Shown piece by piece: positions 1 to 7,123 of a DNA stretch of 11,982 nucleotides. Positions within the stretch are counted from its first letter, which is position 1. The number at the start of each line of letters is the position of its first letter. A program made the position numbers and the translations under genes. The notes below the pieces were generated by a model, which saw only the letters and a program-made list of their open reading frames with translations, did not search any database and had not been told where the DNA came from. Source of the stretch: Gemmatimonadota bacterium (GTDB lineage Bacteria > Gemmatimonadota > Gemmatimonadetes > Gemmatimonadales > GWC2-71-9); the NCBI GenBank assembly GCA_025360265.1, contig JANYCP010000165.1, positions 1 through 11,982 on the forward strand, given 5' to 3'.

Positions 1-946
1 CGCGCTTCTCCCAAACGACGCCGTTGTCGGTCGACCGGAAGATGCCGCCTTCGCCTGCGGCGGCCTCCACGGTGGCGTAGATGATGTCGGGATTGGCAGG
101 CGATACTGCGAGCCCGATGCGTCCCAGTGTGGTTGACGGGATGCCTGTCGTGATCTTGCGCCACGTCTTGCCGCCATCCGTTGACCGTTGCAGTGCACTC
201 TCCGGTCCCCCGTCAATGAGCGTCCAGACGTGCCGTCGGCGCTGCCATGTAGCGGCGATCAGCAGGTCTGGATTGCGCGGATCGAGCACCACATCGGTCA
301 CGCCGGTACGCTCGCTCGGTGCCAACACGGCATTCCATGTCTTGCCACCGTCGGTCGTCTTGTAAAGGCCGCGGTCGCCGCCGTCGGACCAGAGCGGTCC
401 CTGCGCGGCGACGTACACCACGTCACTGTTCCGCGGATCGATCAGGATTCTCGCGATGTGCTCCGATTTCTCCAGCCCCATTCTCTTCCAGGTGCGGCCT
501 GCGTCGTCGGATCGATAGACACCGTCACCGTACGCGACGCTGCGCTGCGAATTGTTTTCACCGGTGCCGACCCAGATCGTCGAGGGGCTCTTCGGGTCGA
601 GCACCACCGTGCCGATCGAGAACGAACTCTGCCGATCAAAGATCGGTGTCCAGGTGGCGCCACCGTTCTCGGTCTTCCAGACACCACCGGACGCAGCGCC
701 GACGTATATGATCCCCGGATTGCGCGGATCGACGGCCAGGCTCGAAATCCGGCCGCTGATCATCGCCGGCCCCACCAATCGTGGATGAAGCACCGCACCG
801 ATCGCTCCGTCGAGTCCGCCTTTCGCTGAATCGGCCTTCGTGGTATCGGCCTTGGTGCTGTCTGGACGTACCGGGACCTGTGCCGTCGCCGGCAGAGCGA
901 TGAGGCCGACGGCGAACGTGGCGAGCAGCGCACCTGTTCGTGTCAT
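1..946 (-). CDS. Secreted Asp-box (BNR/VPS10-like) beta-propeller protein, C-terminus cut by window edge
   Basis: The reading frame is open from 946 to the left edge without a stop, giving 315 visible residues; the rest lies outside the window. Residues 1-23 form a signal peptide ending in ATAQ, followed by a Thr/Lys/Ala/Asp linker (about 29-42). Five Asp-box motifs are visible: KTENGGATW (91-99), RSDDAGRTW (145-153), KTTDGGKTW (196-204), RSTDGGKTW (254-262) and RSTDNGVVW (304-312). Each alternates with a strand of the type 'VDPRNPGIIYVG' (near 72, 116, 169, 221 and 281). This is the blade pattern of sialidase/VPS10-like propellers. In the family these are long exported proteins annotated 'glycosyl hydrolase, BNR repeat', with no proven enzyme activity. 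The start at 946 is preferred over an in-frame ATG at 961 because GGGAG lies 8 nt upstream and the signal peptide then begins correctly. It follows the symporter gene by 17 nt, so co-transcription is likely. Role in the operon (glycan or protein binding) is inference. Confidence 0.9.
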   Translation of the reverse strand, partial: MTRTGALLATFAVGLIALPATAQVPVRPDSTKADTTKADSAKGGLDGAIGAVLHPRLVGPAMISGRISSLAVDPRNPGIIYVGAASGGVWKTENGGATWTPIFDRQSSFSIGTVVLDPKSPSTIWVGTGENNSQRSVAYGDGVYRSDDAGRTWKRMGLEKSEHIARILIDPRNSDVVYVAAQGPLWSDGGDRGLYKTTDGGKTWNAVLAPSERTGVTDVVLDPRNPDLLIAATWQRRRHVWTLIDGGPESALQRSTDGGKTWRKITTGIPSTTLGRIGLAVSPANPDIIYATVEAAAGEGGIFRSTDNGVVWEKR

Positions 947-954
947 TCGACGAT

Positions 955-959
955 CTCCC
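955..959 (-). promoter_or_regulatory. Shine-Dalgarno GGGAG that selects the start of the Asp-box protein
   Basis: GGGAG lies 8 nt before the ATG at 946. The alternative in-frame ATG at 961 overlaps this motif and has no ribosome site of its own, because the symporter stop codon is immediately upstream. This supports initiation at 946. Confidence 0.6.
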
Positions 960-963
960 ATTG

Positions 964-2745
964 TTACGACCCTTCAGGCGTCGGGTTGTGCGCCCACATG
1001 CGCGGCACAATGCGGATCAGCCCGAATGCGCCAACCGCACCCGTTGCGATCCAGAACATGGCGATGTTGGTGCGACCGTAGAGCAGCGAGCCGGTGCCGA
1101 ACAGCGCTCCGTACACCGTGAAGAGTCCGCAGAGCCAGGCGAGGAACGCCTGCGGCAGCGAATCCGGTGACGTCGCGACCCCAGCTTCCTTACGGATCGA
1201 AGCCCATCCCGGACCTGCCGGGCGCACCTTGCGATAGAACGCGAGGAGTGTGCTGCGGTCGGTCGCCGGAGCAAGAAACGCCGTCGTCACCCAGACAAGC
1301 GTGGTCGCTGCGATGGTCCAGAGCAGCGATACGTGGGCTTCGATTTCCATGCCGTTCTTCTTCGCCATGAAGAAGGCGAACGCGACCACAAACGACGTGG
1401 TCATCGCGGCGATCTCGCACCACGCATTGATCCGCCACCAGAACCAACGGAGCAGATAAAGCAGGCCGGTACCGGCACCGATCGACAGAATCAGGCCGAA
1501 CGCGTCTTGCGCGTTGTCGAGGACATAGGCGAGCAGCGCGGCAAACAGCATCAGCAATGCGGTGCAGATGCGCCCAGCGAATACATAATGTCGTTCGGTG
1601 GCATCTTTCGTGACGAAGCGCCGATAGAAGTCATGCACCAGATACGACGAGCCCCAGTTGAGGTGCGTCATGATGGTACTGCGGTACGCCGCTTCCATCG
1701 CGCCGAGCATCAGGCCGAGAAATCCGTGGGGGAGAAACTTGAGCATGGCGGGGTAGGCCATGTCGTGATTGATCAGGCGTTGCTCGACGTTGGGAAATGC
1801 CGCATGAATCGAATCGAGCGTCGGGAAGATGATGATCGAGGCGAGTGCTACCACAATCCACGGCCACGAACGCAGGGCGTAGTGCGCCACGTTGAAGAGC
1901 AGTGTGCCGCCGAGGGCGTCGGCTTCGGATCGCGCGGCCAGCATGCGCTGCGCGATGTACGACCCGCCGCCCGGTTCGGCACCGGGGTACCAAACCGACC
2001 ACCATTGCACGGTGAGCGGTATGACAAACAGCGTCAGCGCCATCTTCCAATCGCCGAAATCGGGGAGCAGGTTGAGGGTCTTCTCGGGAAGCTTGTGCAC
2101 CAGCCCTTGCAGCCCGCCGATTTCTGGTTGCTTGAGGGCGAAGTAGGCCACGGCAAACGCGCCGGTCATCGCAACGCCGAACTGGATGAAGTCGATGACC
2201 AGCACGCCCCACAACCCGGCGATCGATGCGAACACTACGTTGAGGCAGGCGCAGATGAGCAGCGTCTGCCACATCGGCCATCCGAGGACGATGTTGGCGA
2301 TCTTGGCGGCGGCGAGGTTGACCGTGGCCATGATGACGCAGTTGAAGATCAAGCCGAGATAGATCGCCCGAAAACCGCGAACCCAGGTCGCCGCTCGGCC
2401 GCTGTAGCGGATTTCGTAAAACTCCAGATCGGTGAGCACCCCGCTCCGACGCCAGAGCTTGGCGAAGAAGAAGACCGTCGCCATACCGGTGAGGAGGAAG
2501 GCCCACCACTGCCAGTTGCTCGACACGCCACCGGTGCGGACGAACGACGTGACGAGATTTGGCGTGTCGGTGCTGAACGTTGTGGCCACCATCGAGACGC
2601 CGATCAGCCACCAGGGCGCGGCGCGGCCCGCGCCAAAGAACTCTGACGTATTCGCGCCGCCCTTCTGCAGATAGAAGAGCGCGGGAATGAAACAGATGAC
2701 GATCGAAAGGCAGACGATCGCCCAGTCGAGTGAATTCGGATTCAT
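964..2745 (-). CDS. SSS-family sodium/solute symporter
   Basis: This 593-residue inner-membrane protein has many hydrophobic segments, about 13-14 by eye, as expected for the solute:sodium symporter family. Recognisable family pieces are the N-terminal helix (7-25), the SEFF-GAGR stretch (34-41), the TM2 region with STDTPNLVTSFVRTGG (58-73), EFYEIRYSGRAATWVRGFRA (108-127), and the segment with STIMTHLNWGSSYLVHDFY near 350-372, which corresponds to the helix carrying sodium ligands in characterised SSS proteins. The start is ATG 2743-2745. It overlaps the stop of the GH109 gene (ATGA), with GGAG 6 nt upstream, so translation is probably coupled. The substrate is not readable from sequence. The direct coupling to a GH109 gene suggests a sugar or amino sugar, but SSS members also carry proline, pantothenate or acetate. 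The stop is TAA at 964-966. Confidence 0.93.
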   Translation of the reverse strand: MNPNSLDWAIVCLSIVICFIPALFYLQKGGANTSEFFGAGRAAPWWLIGVSMVATTFSTDTPNLVTSFVRTGGVSSNWQWWAFLLTGMATVFFFAKLWRRSGVLTDLEFYEIRYSGRAATWVRGFRAIYLGLIFNCVIMATVNLAAAKIANIVLGWPMWQTLLICACLNVVFASIAGLWGVLVIDFIQFGVAMTGAFAVAYFALKQPEIGGLQGLVHKLPEKTLNLLPDFGDWKMALTLFVIPLTVQWWSVWYPGAEPGGGSYIAQRMLAARSEADALGGTLLFNVAHYALRSWPWIVVALASIIIFPTLDSIHAAFPNVEQRLINHDMAYPAMLKFLPHGFLGLMLGAMEAAYRSTIMTHLNWGSSYLVHDFYRRFVTKDATERHYVFAGRICTALLMLFAALLAYVLDNAQDAFGLILSIGAGTGLLYLLRWFWWRINAWCEIAAMTTSFVVAFAFFMAKKNGMEIEAHVSLLWTIAATTLVWVTTAFLAPATDRSTLLAFYRKVRPAGPGWASIRKEAGVATSPDSLPQAFLAWLCGLFTVYGALFGTGSLLYGRTNIAMFWIATGAVGAFGLIRIVPRMWAHNPTPEGS

Positions 2746-4100
2746 GAGCGGCTCCGTGCGGCCTGCCAGCCACCGCGGGTGAAGTCAGGGAAGCTTACCG
2801 GCTTGCTGCCGTTCTTGACCGACGTTTCACTCAGCGGCCACGGCGCACTCCACGCCGCGGCATCATACACATCGAAGTCCGGTGGCAGGCCTTCGCGCAT
2901 GCACTCCACGAGTCGGAATGCCATGATGTAGTCCATCCCGCCGTGACCACCCTTCTGACGGGCGATCTCGCCGACCCGTGTCCAGAGCGGATGGGTGTGA
3001 TCCGCCTTGAACGTGTCGATCGGCAGATACTTCTCGCCGCCCTGCTGTCCATCGAGGTAGATCCGCGCGGGGTAATCCTTGAACACGCCCTTGGTGCCGC
3101 GTACCGAGTTCAAGCGGTCGTATGGCGTCGGCGTGGTGACGGCGTGCTGGAGCAGAATTGTCTTGCCTTTCACCGTCTTCACCAGCGACGAATTGATGTC
3201 ACCCTCGATGTAGGTCTCCTGCCACTTCGCCGAGTCCTTCGGCACATGTTCGTCCCGCCAGAGCGACAGGCCGCGCTCGGCGGTCGACATCGAGACCAGA
3301 TAGTCGAAGCGATCGCCGCCATGAATATCGAGATACCACGCCACGGGCCCGAGACCGTGCGTTGGGTAGAAATTCCCCTGGCGATTGGTGTGGGGGAACC
3401 TGCGCCAGAGTCCTTCGTCGCGGTCCTCAAACAGCAATGAACGCAGGTCATGGATGTAGGCCGCCTCGGCGTACATGATTTCGCCGAAGAGTCCCTTCTT
3501 GATCATCGTGTTGACCAGGGTCTCGTTGAAATCGTAGCAGCAGTTCTCCATCAGCATGCAGTGCTTGCGCGACCGCTCCGAGGCATCGACGAGTTCCCAG
3601 CACTGCTCAAGCGACATCGCTGCCGGCACTTCGGTGGCGGCGTGCTTGCCGGCTTTCAGCGCCGCGAGGCAAACGGGGGTGTGCCACGGCCACGGCGTGG
3701 CAGTGTACACGATATCGATATCGTCCCGCTTGACGAGGTTTTCAAAGTCACGGTCACCAGCGGTGAAGAGCGCCGGCGCCGGATGGCCGGCATCGGTGAT
3801 GCGCTTCGCCGCCCGCTGCGCCTTGGCCGGCACGATGTCGCACAACGCGGTGACTCGCACGCCATCGATCGCAAGCAACTCCCCAAGCACCGAGCTGCCC
3901 CGCAATCCGGTTCCCACGATCGCAATCCGGACCGTCGCGTGCCGTTCGAATGGCACGCCCATCATCGTTGCGGCAGCAGGTCTCGCGGGGGGATCCGCGG
4001 GCCGCAGCGGCAGTGCCATCGCAGCACCCACGGCGGAAGCAGTCTTCAGGAGGTCGCGGCGCGACAGGACTTCGTCAAACGGTCCGTCTGGCATCGGCAT
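2742..4100 (-). CDS. GH109 family NAD-dependent glycosidase (alpha-N-acetylgalactosaminidase-like), Tat-exported
   Basis: With the start at 4100 the protein is 452 residues, close to about 444 for the characterised GH109 enzyme NagA of Elizabethkingia. GH109 enzymes have a Gfo/Idh/MocA fold and hydrolyse terminal alpha-GalNAc using a tightly bound NAD+. A twin-arginine signal SRRDLLK (13-19) precedes a hydrophobic stretch. The Rossmann motif GTGLRG is at 63-68. Residues expected to be catalytic from NagA (E149, Y179, Y225, H228, Y307) have counterparts E157 in TEVPAA, Y189 in MENCCYDF, Y245 and H248 in YPTHGLGP, and Y327 in TPTPYDR. Other family signatures are GGHGGMDYIM and FPDFTRGGW near the C-terminus. 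Tat export fits a cofactor-loaded folded enzyme. An upstream in-frame ATG (4205) would add 35 non-conserved residues and overlap the divergent gene, so it was not used. The substrate may differ from GalNAc, since some GH109 members are uncharacterised. First gene of the operon. Confidence 0.93.
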   Translation of the reverse strand: MPMPDGPFDEVLSRRDLLKTASAVGAAMALPLRPADPPARPAAATMMGVPFERHATVRIAIVGTGLRGSSVLGELLAIDGVRVTALCDIVPAKAQRAAKRITDAGHPAPALFTAGDRDFENLVKRDDIDIVYTATPWPWHTPVCLAALKAGKHAATEVPAAMSLEQCWELVDASERSRKHCMLMENCCYDFNETLVNTMIKKGLFGEIMYAEAAYIHDLRSLLFEDRDEGLWRRFPHTNRQGNFYPTHGLGPVAWYLDIHGGDRFDYLVSMSTAERGLSLWRDEHVPKDSAKWQETYIEGDINSSLVKTVKGKTILLQHAVTTPTPYDRLNSVRGTKGVFKDYPARIYLDGQQGGEKYLPIDTFKADHTHPLWTRVGEIARQKGGHGGMDYIMAFRLVECMREGLPPDFDVYDAAAWSAPWPLSETSVKNGSKPVSFPDFTRGGWQAARSRS

Positions 4101-4159
4101 GGTCCGGGTGAGATGGCTGGGGAGCGCAGGAATCTGCTTACCTTCATTATCGCTGCGCC
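4101..4159. promoter_or_regulatory. Divergent intergenic region with overlapping -10-like elements
   Basis: The 59-bp gap separates the GH109 operon (minus) from the APC permease (plus) and must contain the promoters of both if they are not elsewhere. On the minus strand GATAAT (4146-4151) is a 5/6 match to the -10 consensus, 46-51 bp before the GH109 ATG. On the plus strand CATTAT (4145-4150) lies 9 nt before the permease ATG, a spacing that would make a leaderless or near-leaderless transcript. No convincing -35 box was found for either, and neither start codon has a clear Shine-Dalgarno sequence. Confidence 0.35.
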
Positions 4160-5461
4160 ATGACCATGCCGCCATCCCGCCGAGCCCTCGGGCCTGCCGC
4201 TGCACTTGCCGCCGTCGTTGCCAACATCATTGGCACGGGGGTGTTCACCATGCTCGGCCTCCTGGTGCAGCAAACCACCGATGGCTTCGTGCTCCTGGCA
4301 CTGTGGACCGTCGGCGGCCTGATTGCCCTCGCCGGCGCGCTCACCTATGGGGAGCTTTCGGCCGCCATCGGCGGATCGGGTGGCGAGTACCGGTTCCTCT
4401 CGCGCATATACCACCCCACTGTCGGTGCGGTTGCCGGATGGGTTTCGATCGTCGCAGGTTTCGCCGCACCGGTCGCGCTCGCGGCCATGGCGCTCGGTCG
4501 TTACGCCGGCCCGCTGCTTGGTGTCAAGACCACCACGGTCGGTGTGATCGCCATCCTCGCCGCTACCGGTTTGCATCTACTGGCCCCCGCGATCGGGGGA
4601 CGGGTGCAGGTGCTGGTCACCACGCTGAAGGTGCTCCTCATCGTAGCGTTCATCGTGGTCGGTGCGGCGAGTGGAGCACCAAGCGGGCTCTCGTTCGCGC
4701 CCAATGCGCAATCGTGGGGTGTGATCGCCAGCGGGCCGTTCGCCCTCTCGCTGATCTTCGTGTCGTACGCATATTCCGGTTTCAACGCAGCGGTGTACTT
4801 CCAGGCCGAAGTAGTTGATGCCGAGCGGAATGTCCCGCGTGCGCTGGTGAAGGGAACGCTACTCGTGATCGGGCTCTACATTGCGCTCAACTGGGTGTTC
4901 CTCCGCAGCACGCCGACATCCTTGCTCGCAGGCCAGGTCGAGGTTGGTGCGATAGTTGCCAGTCGAGTGTTTGGCGATTCGGGCGCGCGGCTGATGAGCG
5001 GGTGCATTGCGGTATTGCTGATCTCCACCATTAGCGCGATGACGCTTGCGGGACCGCGGGTGATTGAATCGATGGCGGAGGAGATTGCACCGCTCAGGGC
5101 ATTAGCGCATCGCAGTGCTTCCGGCTCGCCGCGGCGGGCGGTGCTGTTGCAGGGAGCCCTCGCGCTGGCATTCGTATTGACCGACTCGTTCGAGGGCGTG
5201 CTTACCTATGCCGGCTTCACGCTGACGCTCTCCACGTTGCTCGCGGTGCTGGGAGTGATCGTGTTGCGGCGCCGCGAACCGGACCTGGCGCGACCCTATC
5301 GGGTACGGGGATATCCCTGGACGCCGCTTTTCTTCGGGGCGTTCTCGCTCTGGACGCTGATTATCGTGATTCGAGATCGTCCGATCGAGGCGCTGGGCGG
5401 CGCCGTTACGCTTGGAGTTGCGGCGTTACTGACGTGGCTTGTGGCGGAAAGAGAACGGTAG
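4160..5461 (+). CDS. APC-superfamily amino-acid permease
   Basis: This is a 433-residue polytopic inner-membrane protein, a normal length for the amino acid/polyamine/organocation family (12 predicted helices). TM1 contains the unwound GTG motif in NIIGTGVF (22-29) that contacts the substrate backbone in this fold. TM2 and the following loop carry LTYGELSAAIGGSGGEYRFL (61-80), a very typical APC signature. TM6 has SYAYSGFNAAVY near 200-211, followed by the loop 'VVDAERNVPRAL'. The C-terminus has REPDLARPYRVRGYPWTP before the last helices, typical of the LAT-like branch. The start is ATG 4160; a second ATG at 4166 is equally possible. No Shine-Dalgarno is visible. The substrate (an amino acid) cannot be specified. 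It converges with the NlpC/P60 gene, leaving a 39-bp gap without a recognisable hairpin terminator. A functional link with arginase, two genes further on, is possible but unproven. Confidence 0.92.
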   Translation: MTMPPSRRALGPAAALAAVVANIIGTGVFTMLGLLVQQTTDGFVLLALWTVGGLIALAGALTYGELSAAIGGSGGEYRFLSRIYHPTVGAVAGWVSIVAGFAAPVALAAMALGRYAGPLLGVKTTTVGVIAILAATGLHLLAPAIGGRVQVLVTTLKVLLIVAFIVVGAASGAPSGLSFAPNAQSWGVIASGPFALSLIFVSYAYSGFNAAVYFQAEVVDAERNVPRALVKGTLLVIGLYIALNWVFLRSTPTSLLAGQVEVGAIVASRVFGDSGARLMSGCIAVLLISTISAMTLAGPRVIESMAEEIAPLRALAHRSASGSPRRAVLLQGALALAFVLTDSFEGVLTYAGFTLTLSTLLAVLGVIVLRRREPDLARPYRVRGYPWTPLFFGAFSLWTLIIVIRDRPIEALGGAVTLGVAALLTWLVAERER

Positions 5462-5500
5462 ACAAGATAGGAGAGTGGCGACAGGACTGAGCGAATGTCG

Positions 5501-6070
5501 CTAGGATTTTCCCGAGCTGTCGACAGCGGTGCGGCCGAGGGAGTCAGCCGGAAATACTCGACGAGCAGACTTCCACCACGTCGTTGCAGCCTTGCCGGTT
5601 GGAAGCGGCGTTTCGATCACGCCGGCCTTCCGGTTCGCGGCCTGCACATACTTGCCATCGCCGACGTAGATGCCAACGTGGGATACAGCGCGTCCCTTGC
5701 CGAAGAAGAGCAGGTCACCCGGCAGCAACGCCGACGCATCCTTGGCGACCTCGATTCCTTCCTTCACCTGTTCGCGCGAGGTACGCGGCAGGATCAAGTC
5801 GAACTTCGACATCACCCATTGCACCAATCCGCTGCAATCGAACGCCTTGCCTGGCGCTTTCGCGCCGAGCTTGTATTTGAGGCCGACCTGTTCGCGTGCG
5901 AGCGTGACGAGCGAGTCGCGTGACGGCGACTTGAGCAGCATCCGCGAAATCGTGGCAAACGGTTTTTCGTTGGAGCTGAATCCGGTCTGCTGCGCGGTCG
6001 CGACGCCCAGACGACCCGACACCAGAACGGTGGCGAGCAGCAGTGGACGCAGGCGGCGGAGCAGGGTCAT
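5501..6070 (-). CDS. Secreted NlpC/P60-family cysteine peptidase (cell-wall hydrolase-like), third catalytic residue Gln
   Basis: This 189-residue protein has a signal peptide (start MTLLRRLRP, hydrophobic core, cleavage near ATA-QQ), a short spacer, and one NlpC/P60 domain. Family members cut D-Glu-to-diamino-acid bonds in peptidoglycan stem peptides in the periplasm. The nucleophile is C79 in AFDCSGLVQW and the general base is H131 in SHVGIYVG; LLPGDLLFF is the usual strand before it. The third polar residue, His in E. coli Spr-type enzymes (in 'FVHAS'), is Q143 here, in KYVQAANRK. NlpC/P60 enzymes tolerate His, Asn or Gln at this site, so activity is plausible but not certain. The start is ATG 6070. 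A GTG at 6085 is in frame but gives a poorer signal peptide, and neither has a Shine-Dalgarno. The gene stands alone, and its stop codon lies inside a CTAG. Confidence 0.9.
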   Translation of the reverse strand: MTLLRRLRPLLLATVLVSGRLGVATAQQTGFSSNEKPFATISRMLLKSPSRDSLVTLAREQVGLKYKLGAKAPGKAFDCSGLVQWVMSKFDLILPRTSREQVKEGIEVAKDASALLPGDLLFFGKGRAVSHVGIYVGDGKYVQAANRKAGVIETPLPTGKAATTWWKSARRVFPADSLGRTAVDSSGKS

Positions 6071-6111
6071 CTTGGCTCGGGACACGGAGTTCGGGGTCGA
6101 TCGGACGGGTC

Positions 6112-6117
6112 ATTCTA
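6112..6117 (-). promoter_or_regulatory. Candidate -10 box for the NlpC/P60 gene
   Basis: On the minus strand TAGAAT matches the -10 consensus at 5 of 6 positions and sits 42 bp upstream of the ATG at 6070. The -35 position 17 bp further up reads TAGCCC, a poor match. The 99-bp gap (6071-6169) contains nothing else gene-like but holds a cluster of CTAG sites, reported as a finding. Confidence 0.3.
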
Positions 6118-6169
6118 GTGTCGGATGGGCCACCGGGCTAGGCTAGTGTACGTCGCAATGTGAAACCCA

Positions 6170-7075
6170 CTAGATGATCCGCTGTCCGAACGCGCTAGCC
6201 ACCAGTCCCACCGCCAACTCTGCCGTTTGGTTCACTTCGTCGAGCACCGGATTGACCTCGACCAGATCCATCGAAACCAGGTTGCCAGTGTCCCAGAGCG
6301 TCTCCATGGCGAGGTGCGCTTCGCGGTAGGTGGCCCCGCCACGCACCGGCGTGCCGACCCCTGGGGCTTCGCGCGGATCAACGAAGTCGAGATCGAGCGA
6401 GACATGGAATCCGCCGGTCCCCTCGCTGGCCTTCGCGATCGCCTCACCCAGCACGGCGCGCATCCCTCGCTCATCGAGATCGCGCATTGTGTAAATCGTG
6501 ATGCCAAACTCGCGCGCGTGGGTACGCTCGGCCTGATCCAGATCGCGAGCGCCGATAATCACGACATTCTCCGCTCGAACGGCCGGTGAAGGGTTCGCCA
6601 GCGACGCCATGCCTCGGTCGCCCTTGCCGATGAGATGTGCGACCGGCATGCCGTGCACGTTGCCGCTGAGCGTGCTTTCCGGTGTGTTGAGGTCGGCATG
6701 TGCATCGAGCCAGATGAGACCGAGACGATCGCCTCGTTCCGCCAGCGCGGTGGCGACGCCAGCGACTGATCCGGCAGCAACCGAGTGATCGCCACCGAGT
6801 ATCAGTGGGATCTGCCCGTGTCGCACAAAGTCTGCGGTGCGAGATGCGACGTCACGACAGACCGCGGTGATTGTTGGTAGAAACTCGATACCAGTTTGGA
6901 GGCGTAGCGTTTCGCGCGTCGGCACCGGCACGTCGCCGGTATCGACAACAGTGTGGCCAAGTTGTTCCAATCGTTGCGCGAGTTTCGCGAGGCGCACGGC
7001 GGATGGGCCCATTTCGACACCACGGCGTGAGGCGCCGAGATCGAGGGGTACGCCGAGGATCGAGATCGATGCCAT
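6170..7075 (-). CDS. rocF: Arginase (L-arginine to L-ornithine and urea)
   Basis: This 301-residue cytoplasmic enzyme has the full ureohydrolase signature and the usual length of bacterial arginases. The binuclear Mn ligands are H97 in GGDHS, D124, H126 and D128 in DAHADLNTP, and D228 and D230 in SLDLDFVDP. The conserved His loop is SGNVHGMP (138-144, H141) and the substrate-contacting acid is E273 in DLVEVNP. The N-terminus VPLDLGASRRGVEMGPSAVR is typical of arginase rather than agmatinase. The start is ATG 7075 and no strong Shine-Dalgarno is present. It lies 48 nt downstream of the UPF0173 hydrolase gene on the same strand and is probably expressed with it. No urease, ornithine aminotransferase or arginine regulator is in view, so the fate of ornithine and urea is unknown. 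Formiminoglutamase and agmatinase are related alternatives, but the 'TPESTLSGNVHGMP' pattern favours arginase. Confidence 0.95.
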   Translation of the reverse strand: MASISILGVPLDLGASRRGVEMGPSAVRLAKLAQRLEQLGHTVVDTGDVPVPTRETLRLQTGIEFLPTITAVCRDVASRTADFVRHGQIPLILGGDHSVAAGSVAGVATALAERGDRLGLIWLDAHADLNTPESTLSGNVHGMPVAHLIGKGDRGMASLANPSPAVRAENVVIIGARDLDQAERTHAREFGITIYTMRDLDERGMRAVLGEAIAKASEGTGGFHVSLDLDFVDPREAPGVGTPVRGGATYREAHLAMETLWDTGNLVSMDLVEVNPVLDEVNQTAELAVGLVASAFGQRII

Positions 7076-7103
7076 GGCTCAACGTAACTGGGGACCGGTG
7101 CAA

Positions 7104-7123
7104 GGGCGCAGCGTGGTGCGCCC
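7104..7123 (-). other. Perfect GC hairpin directly after the UPF0173 stop codon
   Basis: On the minus strand GGGCGCA and TGCGCCC form a perfect 7-bp stem around a 6-nt loop, starting immediately after the TAG of the hydrolase gene and ending about 28 nt before the arginase start. No U-run follows, so it is not a standard intrinsic terminator. It could protect the upstream mRNA end, reduce read-through, or be chance in GC-rich DNA. Confidence 0.4.

Noticed and set aside
1333..2646. Long plus-strand open frame (437 codons) opposite the symporter
   Set aside because: It is exactly antisense to a well-recognised membrane protein, is rich in R, H, E and G as expected from reading GC-rich codons backwards, and has no signal, motif or ribosome site.
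1631..2773. Minus-strand open frame (380 codons) in another phase of the symporter gene
   Set aside because: Arg/His-rich out-of-phase shadow; the overlapping phase encodes a clear SSS protein with family motifs.
4101..4205. N-terminal extension of GH109 to ATG 4205
   Set aside because: It would put 35 residues before the Tat motif, overlap the divergent permease, and exceed family length; start 4100 matches the known family size.
3556..4818. Plus-strand open frame (420 codons) spanning the GH109 start and the permease
   Set aside because: It covers two recognised genes in a wrong phase and is Arg/Ser/His-rich low-quality sequence.
5462..5500. Possible terminator between the permease and the NlpC/P60 gene
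   Set aside because: No stem of useful length or U-run is visible in the 39-bp gap.
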